DNA from: G963704535 sp963704535
GTDB lineage: Bacteria; Chloroflexota; Chloroflexia; Chloroflexales; Roseiflexaceae
Length of the DNA stretch: 64,000 bases
Direction of reading: 5' to 3'
NCBI GenBank assembly: GCA_963704535.1
Contig: OY969916.1
Span: 7,378,001-7,442,000 of the forward strand
Below are positions 11,690 through 19,163 of this stretch, in pieces. The number at the start of each line of letters is the position of its first letter. The first letter of the stretch is position 1. The position numbers and the translations under genes were made by a program. The notes under the pieces are model-generated. The model was not told the DNA's origin and ran no database searches. It was given only the letters and a program-made list of their open reading frames with translations.

Positions 11690-12121
11690 TCACCAAAGCT
11701 TGAACTTTTTCTTTTTCGGCTCAGGTGGGGGAGCCGCCAAAATTTCGGCCCATTCTGCGCTCGTCAAGCGGGCAGCTCGTGGTAGCTCCTCCACCACCTC
11801 AACGTGCGCCTCGGCTGCAACCGATGGGGTAATAAGCTCGTAGCCTTTGCGATCCGCAATGACTTTAATCCCGGCATCAGCAGCTATGAGTACAAGCGCC
11901 CCGCAAAAAAGTCCTACTCCTAGCCGGGTCTCAAGCTCTTCGAGTTGCACCTTTAGTTTTTCGGCATATACCTTGTCGCTGTCATTGATAAGGCGAATGC
12001 CACGTCTAGCCAATCGGTCTGCTGCCAGTGCCCATTTCGACAGATCGTCTTGTTGGCCCACTACCTTCAGAATGAGATCATGAGCCTGCTGTAATTGTTC
12101 CTGGCTAAACTTCTCTGCCAT
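11690..12121 (-). CDS. Hypothetical 143-residue protein, coiled coil plus hydrophobic segment
   Basis: Not recognised. The ATG follows AGAAGGCAGGGA. Residues 1-70 are helical and charged (EKFSQEQLQQAHDLILKVVG, VYAEKLKVQLEELETRLG), followed by one short hydrophobic stretch (VGLFCGALVLIAADAGIKVI). The tail is acidic, then ends in a basic KKKKFKLW. Local base composition is lower in GC than its neighbours, which may mean recent acquisition. It stands alone between cphA and tatC. Confidence 0.5.
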   Translation of the reverse strand: MAEKFSQEQLQQAHDLILKVVGQQDDLSKWALAADRLARRGIRLINDSDKVYAEKLKVQLEELETRLGVGLFCGALVLIAADAGIKVIADRKGYELITPSVAAEAHVEVVEELPRAARLTSAEWAEILAAPPPEPKKKKFKLW

Positions 12122-12329
12122 TCCCTGCCTTCTTTCTAGGTAAAATTGAGCTGTGCAACGGATGCGGCGGGCTGCTGTGCCATAAACGATAACACGCTCT
12201 CCGCGCCCGGAATCATAGAGATGCGTTAGAAAAGGCAGTGGTTAAGCTCACAGAGGATACATGGGGCCAGTAGTTCAAACTGGAAGGCGCGATTTCAGGG
12301 ATGGTTGGCTTTGCTCTGCGACCGGCGTT

Positions 12330-13247
12330 CTACGACGAGCCCGTTGGCTGCGCCTCCCCAATCCCCGCCCGCGCCGGCACGAAGCGCGCCAGCAGGATGC
12401 CCAGCTCGTACAGCAGGTACATGGGGACCGCCAGGATCAAGAGGTTCCACGGGTCGGGGGTTGGGGTGATGACCGCGGCGATGATCGTAATCACTACGAT
12501 CGCGTAGCGGCGGGTGCGCGCCAGCGTCTGCGCGGTGACGATGCCCAGCCGCGCCAGCAGGTACACCAGCGCCGGCATCTCGAAGATCACGCCGTTCCAC
12601 AGCAGCAGCGTTGCGACGGTCGAGATAAAGCTTTCCAGGCTGGGCTGCGGCCTGATCAGCTCGGTCTCCCCATAGTGCAGCAGGAAGTCTAGCGCCGCCG
12701 GGATGGTGAAGAACCAGCCGAATGCCAGCCCGGCCAGGAACAGCTCGGTTACAAACGGCAGCGCCGTGTACACGATGCGCTTCTCCTGCGGGAGCAGCCC
12801 CGGTGAGAAGAACGCGATCACCTGGTAGACGATCACCGGCATGGCGATGGCGAAGCCGACCACCAGCGCGATCCGCATATAGCTGATAAACGTCTCGCCG
12901 ACCGTCAGTGCCTGGAGTACCTCGCCGGGGACCAGTTTTGAGATCATGAAGTCGGGCAGCCGCTGGCCCAGCAGGAATGAGCTGTTGACGAACCAGAAGC
13001 CCAGCGCGGTGCCGATACCGATCGCCAGCACGCTCTTGATCAAGCGGTCGCGCAGCTCGTACAGGTGCGGGGCCATGCCGGTCCAGAAGTCGCCCAGCAA
13101 CTCGAACTCCGGCGACACCTCGGCGGGTTGCTCCTCCTGCGCGATCTGATCGCGCACGAACACGCGCACCAGGATCATCACCACCAGTGGCACCAGCAGC
13201 AGGGCAACGATCAGACCGATCGCGAGGGTAAGTTCGTAGCTGGACAT
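12330..13247 (-). CDS. tatC: Sec-independent protein translocase TatC
   Basis: TatC is the multi-spanning receptor of the twin-arginine system that exports folded proteins. The sequence has an N-terminal anchor-like helix absent from short TatCs, then the family core starting at HLYELRDRLIKSVLAIG, with FFSPGLLPQEKRI and IITPTPDPWNLLILAVPMYLLYELG, giving about seven hydrophobic spans and 305 residues. Its ATG directly follows the tatB stop, so the two are likely translationally coupled. A likely Tat client, with RRQFIRCALAAG followed by a lipobox, lies at 61091. Confidence 0.92.
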   Translation of the reverse strand: MSSYELTLAIGLIVALLLVPLVVMILVRVFVRDQIAQEEQPAEVSPEFELLGDFWTGMAPHLYELRDRLIKSVLAIGIGTALGFWFVNSSFLLGQRLPDFMISKLVPGEVLQALTVGETFISYMRIALVVGFAIAMPVIVYQVIAFFSPGLLPQEKRIVYTALPFVTELFLAGLAFGWFFTIPAALDFLLHYGETELIRPQPSLESFISTVATLLLWNGVIFEMPALVYLLARLGIVTAQTLARTRRYAIVVITIIAAVITPTPDPWNLLILAVPMYLLYELGILLARFVPARAGIGEAQPTGSS

Positions 13248-13970
13248 TTAGGGAACCTCTTCGATCCGCCCGTTCGACGGCGCCGGCCCATCGTCCGGCG
13301 TGTGCATTGTAAAGGAGGGCGGTTGCCAGTCGGCGTCGAGCAGGCCGCGCTGCCTGAGCTGCTCCTGCAAGGCCCACAGGTCGGCCATCAGCGCCTGGAG
13401 CCGTAGGTTGATCTCAGCGGCCTCTGAGGGCGCGAGCGCGGGCGCCGGGGGCGTTTCGCCGATCGGCTCGGTCTCGACCTCCACCGGCGCGGCTTCGGCG
13501 ATGGCGGTCGGCGTTTCGGTCCAGGTCTCCACAGTGGATTCAGCCGGCGCCGGCTCCGCCGCTAGGCCGGCTGACTGGTCGGGCTGGCTCTGCGCGCCGG
13601 CCCCTTGGTCGGCATACTTCGTATGGGGTACAGTGGCGGGCGCGTTAATGGCGTTATTGAGATCGAGCCGGGTGTTGGCTGCGATCGAAGTGACCGACTC
13701 CTCAAGCTGCTTGGCGGCGCCGATCACCTCGTCGCGAACGTTTTGGACCTCCATCAGGCTGGCCCGAATCGATGCCAGCTCCTGTTCCAGCTCCTGGCGC
13801 GCGCGCAGCACCAGCGCCGCGTCGGGCGAGGTCTGCACCCAGTTACGCACGCGCACCAGCATACGCCCGGCCTGGCGCGCGAACTCCGGCAGCCGCTGTG
13901 GGCCGACGAACACCAGCAGGACAAGCAGGATCAGGAAAATTTCGCCTGGACCGATGCCCAGGAAGTTCAT
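13248..13970 (-). CDS. tatB: Sec-independent protein translocase TatA/TatB-type
   Basis: The N-terminus MNFLGIGPGEIFLILLVLLV then FVGPQRLPEFARQAGRM is the classic membrane helix, hinge and amphipathic helix of TatA/TatB, with the GP(Q/E)RLPE motif favouring TatB. A long coiled-coil segment (LRARQELEQELASIRASL) and a Pro/Ala/Glu-rich tail extend it to 240 residues, longer than most TatB proteins. It abuts tatC. Upstream, 13984-14060 holds a GC-rich palindrome. Confidence 0.88.
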   Translation of the reverse strand: MNFLGIGPGEIFLILLVLLVFVGPQRLPEFARQAGRMLVRVRNWVQTSPDAALVLRARQELEQELASIRASLMEVQNVRDEVIGAAKQLEESVTSIAANTRLDLNNAINAPATVPHTKYADQGAGAQSQPDQSAGLAAEPAPAESTVETWTETPTAIAEAAPVEVETEPIGETPPAPALAPSEAAEINLRLQALMADLWALQEQLRQRGLLDADWQPPSFTMHTPDDGPAPSNGRIEEVP

Positions 13971-13983
13971 GAGCGACGTTCCT

Positions 13984-14062
13984 TGGGTTGGGGTGGGGTT
14001 TAAGGGGAGGGCTGCCCTCCCCTTGCCCCTCTCTTTCCAGTTTCAGTATAGTGTCTGAAAAA
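13984..14062. repeat. GC-rich palindrome upstream of tatB
   Basis: GGGGAGGGCTGCCCTCCCCT forms the centre of a palindrome followed by TTTCAGTATAGTGTCTGAAAA, which resembles a degenerate family 1 end. It may be an eroded MITE or a terminator for the operon upstream. Confidence 0.5.
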
Positions 14063-14186
14063 ACAACGCACCACAGCGGATCGCAGAGCACAGGGCGTGA
14101 CGATCGGCCCGGTCTCGTCGTCTCCACAGTGGTGCGCGAGCGCATACGTCCACGCGCGAGGTTGAGATGCCGGTGCCAAGCACCGC

Positions 14187-14432
14187 CTACGCCACGCTGT
14201 GCGTATCGATATAGGTGATCGCGTCCCCGACGGTCACAAGCTTCTCAGCGTCCTCGTCAGGTATCTCGACCCCAAACTCCTCCTCCAGCGACATGATCAT
14301 CTCGACCAGGTCGAGCGAGTCGGCGTTCAGGTCATCGGTGAAGCGGGCGCTCGGCACTATCTTGCTTGGGTCCACGCCAAGCTGCTCCGCTACGATCTTC
14401 TTCAGACGGGACTCCATCTCAGGCGAGGGCAT
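14187..14432 (-). CDS. acpP: Acyl carrier protein
   Basis: ACP carries growing acyl chains on phosphopantetheine during fatty-acid synthesis. The 81-residue protein has the LNADSLDLVEMIMSLEEEFG motif, whose Ser (DSL) is the attachment site, and the acidic helical profile of AcpP. ATG 14432 is chosen because AAGGAG lies five bases upstream; the in-frame TTG at 14447 overlaps that site. It lies downstream of nusB in the same direction as accC and fabG, consistent with a lipid-synthesis block. Confidence 0.95.
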   Translation of the reverse strand: MPSPEMESRLKKIVAEQLGVDPSKIVPSARFTDDLNADSLDLVEMIMSLEEEFGVEIPDEDAEKLVTVGDAITYIDTHSVA

Positions 14433-14537
14433 AGCTGCTCCTTTCAACGGCTTGGTTGAGTGCTACGTAGTACATCGTACGTCGCGCGCAGTACGTACCC
14501 CGTACGTACAACGCACGTTCCAAGAAACGACAACAGG

Positions 14538-14966
14538 TTACTCCTGTCTGCCTTCGATATATCTGACCACGACCGTGCCTAGCACGCCGTTGACAAACCG
14601 GCTTGAGTTATCGCTGCCAAACTGCTTTGCCAGCTCGACCGCCTCGTTGATCACCGCTTTCACTGGCGTCTTCTCGATCTCGTCGATCATAATCTCGTAG
14701 AGCGCGATCCGCAGAATGGCCTTATCGATCCCTGGCATCTGATTGACCGGCCAGCTTGGCGCGGCCTCCTCGATGATCCGATCGAGGTACGGATAGTGCT
14801 CCCAGACGCCGAAGATCAACCTGCGCAGGAAGCGCTCGCCCTCGGGCGGCAGCAGCTCCTCCTCCAGTTGGCGGCCAAGGACTTCATCCGGTGCGTGATC
14901 AGTCGCATCCAGCTCAAACAGAATCTGGAGCGCGATTGTGCGAACGCGATGGCGCAAACTAGCCAC
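14538..14966 (-). CDS. nusB: Transcription antitermination factor NusB
   Basis: The 142-residue all-helical protein starts MASLRHRVRTIALQILFELD and ends with AVINEAVELAKQFGSDNSSRFVNGVLG-type sequence, the signature of NusB, which binds boxA RNA with NusE during rRNA antitermination. Its ATG overlaps the end of the Asp23-like gene by a few bases. The order accC, Asp23-like, nusB is the same as in Bacillus (accC, yqhY, nusB). Confidence 0.95.
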   Translation of the reverse strand: MASLRHRVRTIALQILFELDATDHAPDEVLGRQLEEELLPPEGERFLRRLIFGVWEHYPYLDRIIEEAAPSWPVNQMPGIDKAILRIALYEIMIDEIEKTPVKAVINEAVELAKQFGSDNSSRFVNGVLGTVVVRYIEGRQE

Positions 14967-15292
14967 TGCTCGCCTCCACGTCCTGGATATATACGTTGAC
15001 TTCGCATGCCGTCATACCGGCCAGCTCCTGAATCACCGCCCCGACCGTCGCCTGGATGGCGACGCCGAGTTCCAGGAGATTCGTGTCGGTCTGGGCGATC
15101 ACATAGCAATCGGTGCTCACTCCATCAGTGCTTGTGTGTAGAACCACGCCCGAGCCGGTGCCGCGCAAGCTCGATCGGCCGCGTGGCGGGCTACCCAATC
15201 GCGCGACTCCCGGCACCTCGCCGAGCGCCAGACTTACAGAGTTGCATGAGCACATTTGGTGCCACTGTCACACTGCCGGTTGGCCGAGTCAC
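14959..15292 (-). CDS. Asp23/Gls24 (YqhY-like) family protein, probable frameshift near start
   Basis: The core LALGEVPGVARLG, then VIAQTDTNLLELGVAIQATVGAVIQELAGMTACEVNVYIQDVE, is characteristic of Asp23/Gls24 (PF03780). The N-terminal frame from ATG 15255 lacks the usual PEVL-type opening. An alternative frame from GTG 15292 reads VTRPTGSVTVAPNVLMQLC, which does resemble it, and one extra base near 15240 would join the two into 110 residues. YqhY proteins near accBC have been linked to acetyl-CoA carboxylase control; I rely on neighbourhood for that. The frameshift is inferred. Confidence 0.7.
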
Positions 15293-15299
15293 GATCGTT

Positions 15300-16654
15300 T
15301 TAACCCTTTTCGCGCTGCATCAACGCTGGCAGGAAGCTTAGATCGACCTCGCCGCGCAGGAACGCCGGCTCACTCAACAGCTTCAGTTGGAAGGGCAACG
15401 TCGTCGTCACGCCGGTGATGATACATTCGCTCAGCGCACGCCGCATCCGCGCCAGCGCCTCATCGCGGTTGACCCCCCACGTGATCACCTTGGCGAGCAG
15501 GGAGTCGTAGATACCTGGCGGGGTGTAACCCGCATAGAGGTGCGAGTCGACCCGCACGCCCGGCCCGGCAGGTGGCAGAAAGAACTCGACTTCTCCCCCA
15601 GACGGCAGGAAGTCGCGCGTGGGATCTTCCGCGTTGATTCGACACTCAATGGCGTGCCCACGTATTCTAACGTCTTTCTGAGTCACCGTCAAGCGTTCTC
15701 CGGCCGCGATGCGGAGCTGCCATTTGACCAGGTCGAGCCCGGCGATCATCTCTGTTACCGGGTGCTCGACTTGGATGCGGGTGTTCATTTCCATGAAGTA
15801 GAAGCGACCGTCGGGGCCAAGCAGAAACTCCATCGTGCCGGCGTTGACGTAGCCGATCGCATCGACGCCCTTCAGTGCCGCCGCGCCCATGGCGGCCCGC
15901 AGATCTTCGTTCACCGCCGGCGACGGTCCCTCCTCGATGATCTTCTGGTGGCGCCGTTGGATCGAGCAGTCGCGCTCACCCAGGTGGATCGCGTGCCCGT
16001 ACGTATCGGCCAGCACCTGCACCTCGACGTGGCGCATGCCGGTGAGGTAGCGCTCCATATACAGGTCGCCCTGCCCGAAAGCGGCCTCGGCCTCGGCGCG
16101 GGCGGTCGGGAAGGCGCGCTGCGAGCTCGCCCTCGTCCTGGACCACCCGCATCCCCCGACCGCCGCCGCCGGCCACGGCCTTCAGCAGCACCGGGTAGCC
16201 GATCTCGCGCGCCATGTCATGCGCCTCGTCGGCGTTGCGTAGGGCGCCCTCCGACCCAGGGATGATCGGCATGCCCGCCTCGCGCATGGTCCGACGGGCC
16301 ATCGCCTTGTCGCCCATCAGCCGGATGGCCTCCGGCGAGGGGCCGATAAAGGTGAGCTGGCACTCGCCGCAGATCTCGGCGAAGTACGAGTTCTCCGACA
16401 GGAAGCCGTAGCCGGGGTGGATCGCGTCGCAGCCGGTGATCAGCGCCGCGCTGATCAACGCCGGTGGATTGAGGTAGGAACGTGCCGCCGCCGGCGGCCC
16501 AATGCAGACTGCCTCGTCGGCCAGCCGCACCGCCAGCGAAGTCACGGTCGGCCTGCGAGTACGCCACAACCGCGCGGACGCCCAGCTCCTGGCAGGCACG
16601 CACAATACGGACGGCAATCTCGCCGCGGTTGGCAATCAGTACTTTATCAAACAT
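15300..16654 (-). CDS. accC: Acetyl-CoA carboxylase biotin carboxylase subunit, two frameshifts
   Basis: AccC carboxylates biotin on AccB with ATP and bicarbonate, the first step of fatty-acid synthesis. The N-terminus MFDKVLIANRGEIAVRIVRAC, HPGYGFLSEN, the glycine-rich ATP loop KAVAGGGGRGMR, and FYFMEMNTRIQVEHPVTE-like catalytic segments are all present. Frame breaks occur near 16540 (extra T after GACCGTGAC on the coding strand) and near 16110 (extra base around GCAGCGCGCC). Removing both gives 450 residues, the standard length. No accB is seen adjacent. Confidence 0.92.
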
Positions 16655-16664
16655 CGTGAGTTAG

Positions 16665-16737
16665 GTGAAGGGGTGAAGGGGTGAAGGGGTGAAGGGGTGA
16701 GGAAATTTCACCCTTTCACCCTTTCACCCTTTCACCC
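16665..16737. repeat. Octad palindromic array (GGTGAAGG / CACCCTTT)
   Basis: Four to five GGTGAAGG units, a short AAATT spacer, then inverted TTTCACCC units form a hairpin about 73 bp long between fabG and accC on the minus strand. It may stop or stabilise the transcript. Confidence 0.85.
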
Positions 16738-16740
16738 GTA

Positions 16741-17495
16741 TCAATGCATAACCATTCCACCGTCGACGGCTAGCGTTTGGCCGGTGATATAGGCGGCGGC
16801 ATCGGAGGCCAGAAAACAGACCACATTGGCGACATCCTGCGGCGCGCCGATCCGACCGAGCGGGATAGCCTCCAGGATCGCATCGCGCACCTGCTCGCCC
16901 CAGCACGCTGGTGAGTTCAGTCTCGACATAGCCAGGGGCCACGGCATTGACGGTGATATTGCGCGAGGCCATCTCGCGGGCGGTCGACTTGGTGAAGCCG
17001 ATGATCCCGGCTTTTGCCGCGGCGTAGTTCGGCTTGCCCGGCATTGCCGATCAGCCCGATCACCGACGTGATATTGATGATCCGACCGCCGCGCGCCTTG
17101 GTCATCGGCCGCAGCGCCGCCTTGGTACACAGGTACACGCCGCGCAGGTTGGTGTCTAGCACCGCGTCGAAGTCCTCCTCCTTCATACGCAGCAGCAGGG
17201 TATCGCGGGTGATGCCGGCGTTGTTCACCAGAATGTCGATTTTGCCATGGCGATCGAGCACCGCCTTGAACAACTGCTCGACCTCGCCAGCCTTGCTAAT
17301 ATCGGCCTGGATCGCTGTCGCCCGACCGTCGGCCGCCTCGATCGCCTGCACGACCTCCTCGGCCGCTGCCTGGTTGCCCTTATAGTTCACCACGACCGCC
17401 GCGCCGGCCGCCGCCAGTGTCGTCGCAATCGCCCGCCCGATCCCGCGCGAGGCGCCGGTGATGAGGGCGACTTTATCTTTCAGACTCAGCTGCAT
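16741..17495 (-). CDS. fabG: 3-oxoacyl-[ACP] reductase FabG, two frameshifts
   Basis: FabG reduces 3-oxoacyl-ACP with NADPH. The Rossmann motif TGASRGIGRAI, NNAGITRD, the catalytic Ser in ITSVIGLIGNAG, the Tyr-Lys in PNYAAAKAG, and the C-terminal ITGQTLAVDGGM are all visible. Breaks lie near 17040 (extra A in GGGCAAGCCGAAC on the coding strand) and near 16905 (extra G in CTGGGGCGAG). Correcting both gives 250 residues, typical of FabG. Position beside accC and acpP supports the fatty-acid role. Confidence 0.92.
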
Positions 17496-17507
17496 ACAAC
17501 TACTCCG

Positions 17508-17572
17508 GTCGTCCGTTGTCCGTTGTCCGTTGTCCGTTGCAACTGACTACTGACAACGGACAACGGACAGCT
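17508..17572. repeat. Heptad palindromic array (GTCCGTT / AACGGAC)
   Basis: Repeated GTCCGTT units are followed by CAACTGACTACTGA and an inverted AACGGACAACGGAC arm, forming a hairpin between two minus-strand genes. Confidence 0.85.
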
Positions 17573-18535
17573 TTACTTTTCTGCGATCTCGTACAGCATC
17601 TGGCCGTCGATCAGCACCATCGAGCGTCCCTTGGCCGCCTTGAGCGTCGTCGGCATAAACTCCGTCGACGTCAGCACAATGCCCTTCCGGCAGCCTTCGC
17701 GCTTCAGCTCCTGGTTCAGCCCCTCAACCGTTCCGGGGGAGACCTTATCGGCCACGCTGAGCCGCAGGTGCCAGGGCTCGTCCTGGTAGTTGAACCACAG
17801 GTCCAGGTGCTTGTCCTTGTCGAGGAAGCGATAATCCTGCAAGGTAAAGCCCTGTTTCTTGAACACGTTGCTGACATACCCGCCGAACTGCGGCAGCGAG
17901 AGCCCGCGGATGTCGTCGGCCGAGCGGATCACGCCTGGCTTCTCCAGCCGCCCGCCGCGCTCCTCGACCGACTTACGCGACTCGCGCTGGCGCTCCTCGG
18001 TGCGGCCGGCCATCGAGGCCCCGAAAGCGGAGAAGGTGACTAGCGAGAAGATCAGAAAGGCCGCTGATTGCAGCCAGAGCGTCAGAGGCGTGGCCTGATC
18101 GGGGGACACACCTTGGGCGATCGCGCGGGCGCCCATCGAGGCGCCGATCGACGTGAATAGGATGGCGACGGTCAGGATGATCGTGCCGACCAGCGCGCCG
18201 ACCAGGCCGGCTACAAAGCCGTGGAGCGCGTAGTGCCCCTTGACCCGTCGGGCCAGCAGCAGCCCGGTCCCGACCGGGACGATGCCCGCGACGATCGACA
18301 GCAGGCCCGACTCCAGGAACGAGAGCGCCATCACGATGCCGGCGGCCACGCCGAACAATAGCACCTTGCTCCACTCGAGCACGCGGATTCCTGCCCGCAA
18401 ATCCAGCTGCAACAGCGCGCGGCGAACCGGCGATGTGGGTGGCGGCGCTTCCTCGCTATGGCTGCGCTTTTTGCCGCCCGGCAACTCCGGCTCACTTTCC
18501 CGTTGCTCGCGTTGCTCCGACACGTCAACTCCCAT
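17573..18535 (-). CDS. Membrane protein with C-terminal Mrr/restriction-endonuclease-like domain
   Basis: A charged cytoplasmic N-terminus (residues 1-50) is followed by four to five hydrophobic segments (about 55-165) like DUF5518-type small membrane proteins. The last 120 residues, with RSADDIRGLSLPQFGGYVSNVF, HLDLWFNYQDEPWHLRLSVADK and REGCRKGIVLTSTEFM, follow the order of an Mrr_cat/type IV restriction-fold domain. The canonical D...ExK catalytic residues are not clear: the strand normally reading VDL(I/V)...QCK has LDLW...LRL. It is therefore probably a nucleic-acid- or ligand-binding descendant rather than an active nuclease. It lies between nrdR and fabG on the same strand; its function is unknown. 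Confidence 0.55.
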   Translation of the reverse strand: MGVDVSEQREQRESEPELPGGKKRSHSEEAPPPTSPVRRALLQLDLRAGIRVLEWSKVLLFGVAAGIVMALSFLESGLLSIVAGIVPVGTGLLLARRVKGHYALHGFVAGLVGALVGTIILTVAILFTSIGASMGARAIAQGVSPDQATPLTLWLQSAAFLIFSLVTFSAFGASMAGRTEERQRESRKSVEERGGRLEKPGVIRSADDIRGLSLPQFGGYVSNVFKKQGFTLQDYRFLDKDKHLDLWFNYQDEPWHLRLSVADKVSPGTVEGLNQELKREGCRKGIVLTSTEFMPTTLKAAKGRSMVLIDGQMLYEIAEK

Positions 18536-18574
18536 ATATCACAATTGCTCCTGGGCTAGTGACTTACCACACAG

Positions 18575-18645
18575 GTTTTGTGGTGTGGAGGAGGCTTGGA
18601 GGGGGCCAACCCCCTCCAAACCACCCCCGCAAAACCACTTTATCC
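18575..18645. repeat. GC-rich palindrome between nrdR and the membrane protein
   Basis: GGAGGCTTGGAGGGGG and CCCCCTCCAAACCACCC arms make a hairpin flanked by ACACAGGTTTTGTGGTGTGG sequence. It is a different family from the TGTCTGAAAAGG elements but has the same GGAGGGG/CCCCTCC theme. Confidence 0.55.
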
Positions 18646-19101
18646 GCTCTCTTGCTCAAGCAGCTCATCGACCGCCTCGCGCAGCTTGCCGATATCGGCG
18701 AAGGAGCGGTACACCGAGGCGAAACGGATATAGGCGACCTCGTCGACCTCGCGCAAACGGCGCATCACCATATCGCCGATCGTCGAGGAGCGCACTTCCT
18801 GCTCGTCCAGGGCCATCAGCTCAGCCTCGGCATCGTTGGCCAGCGCCTCAAGCTGCTGTGCCGAAACCGGGCGGCGGTAGCATGCGGTACGTACCCCGCG
18901 CATGAGCTTCTCGCGGTCGTAGGGCTCGCGCTCGCCATTCTTCTTGACCACCGTCAGGCTGACCAACTCGACCCGCTCGTAGGTGGTGAAGCGCTTGCTG
19001 CAGCTCGCGCACTTGCGCCGCCGGCGGGTCGTCTCGCCGCCGTTGAGCTTGCGCGTGTCGATCACGTCGCTATCCGAGTGCTGGCAGAAAGGACACCTCA
19101 T
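18640..19101 (-). CDS. nrdR: Transcriptional repressor NrdR
   Basis: NrdR represses ribonucleotide reductase genes. ATG 19101 gives MRCPFCQHSDS, the first pair of zinc-ribbon cysteines, and the second pair is RKCASCSKRFTTYERVE. An ATP-cone domain (VVKKNGEREPYDREKLMRGV, IGDMVMRRLREVDEVAYIRFASVY) completes a 153-residue protein of standard size. An extended -10 (TGCTATAAT, 19152-19160 on the minus strand) lies upstream. No nrd genes or NrdR boxes were recognised here. Confidence 0.95.
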   Translation of the reverse strand: MRCPFCQHSDSDVIDTRKLNGGETTRRRRKCASCSKRFTTYERVELVSLTVVKKNGEREPYDREKLMRGVRTACYRRPVSAQQLEALANDAEAELMALDEQEVRSSTIGDMVMRRLREVDEVAYIRFASVYRSFADIGKLREAVDELLEQESG

Positions 19102-19163
19102 GGCGGCTACCAGTCGTAGGATACTCGATTGCGCCTGCACATACGCGGGGCATTATAGCATAT

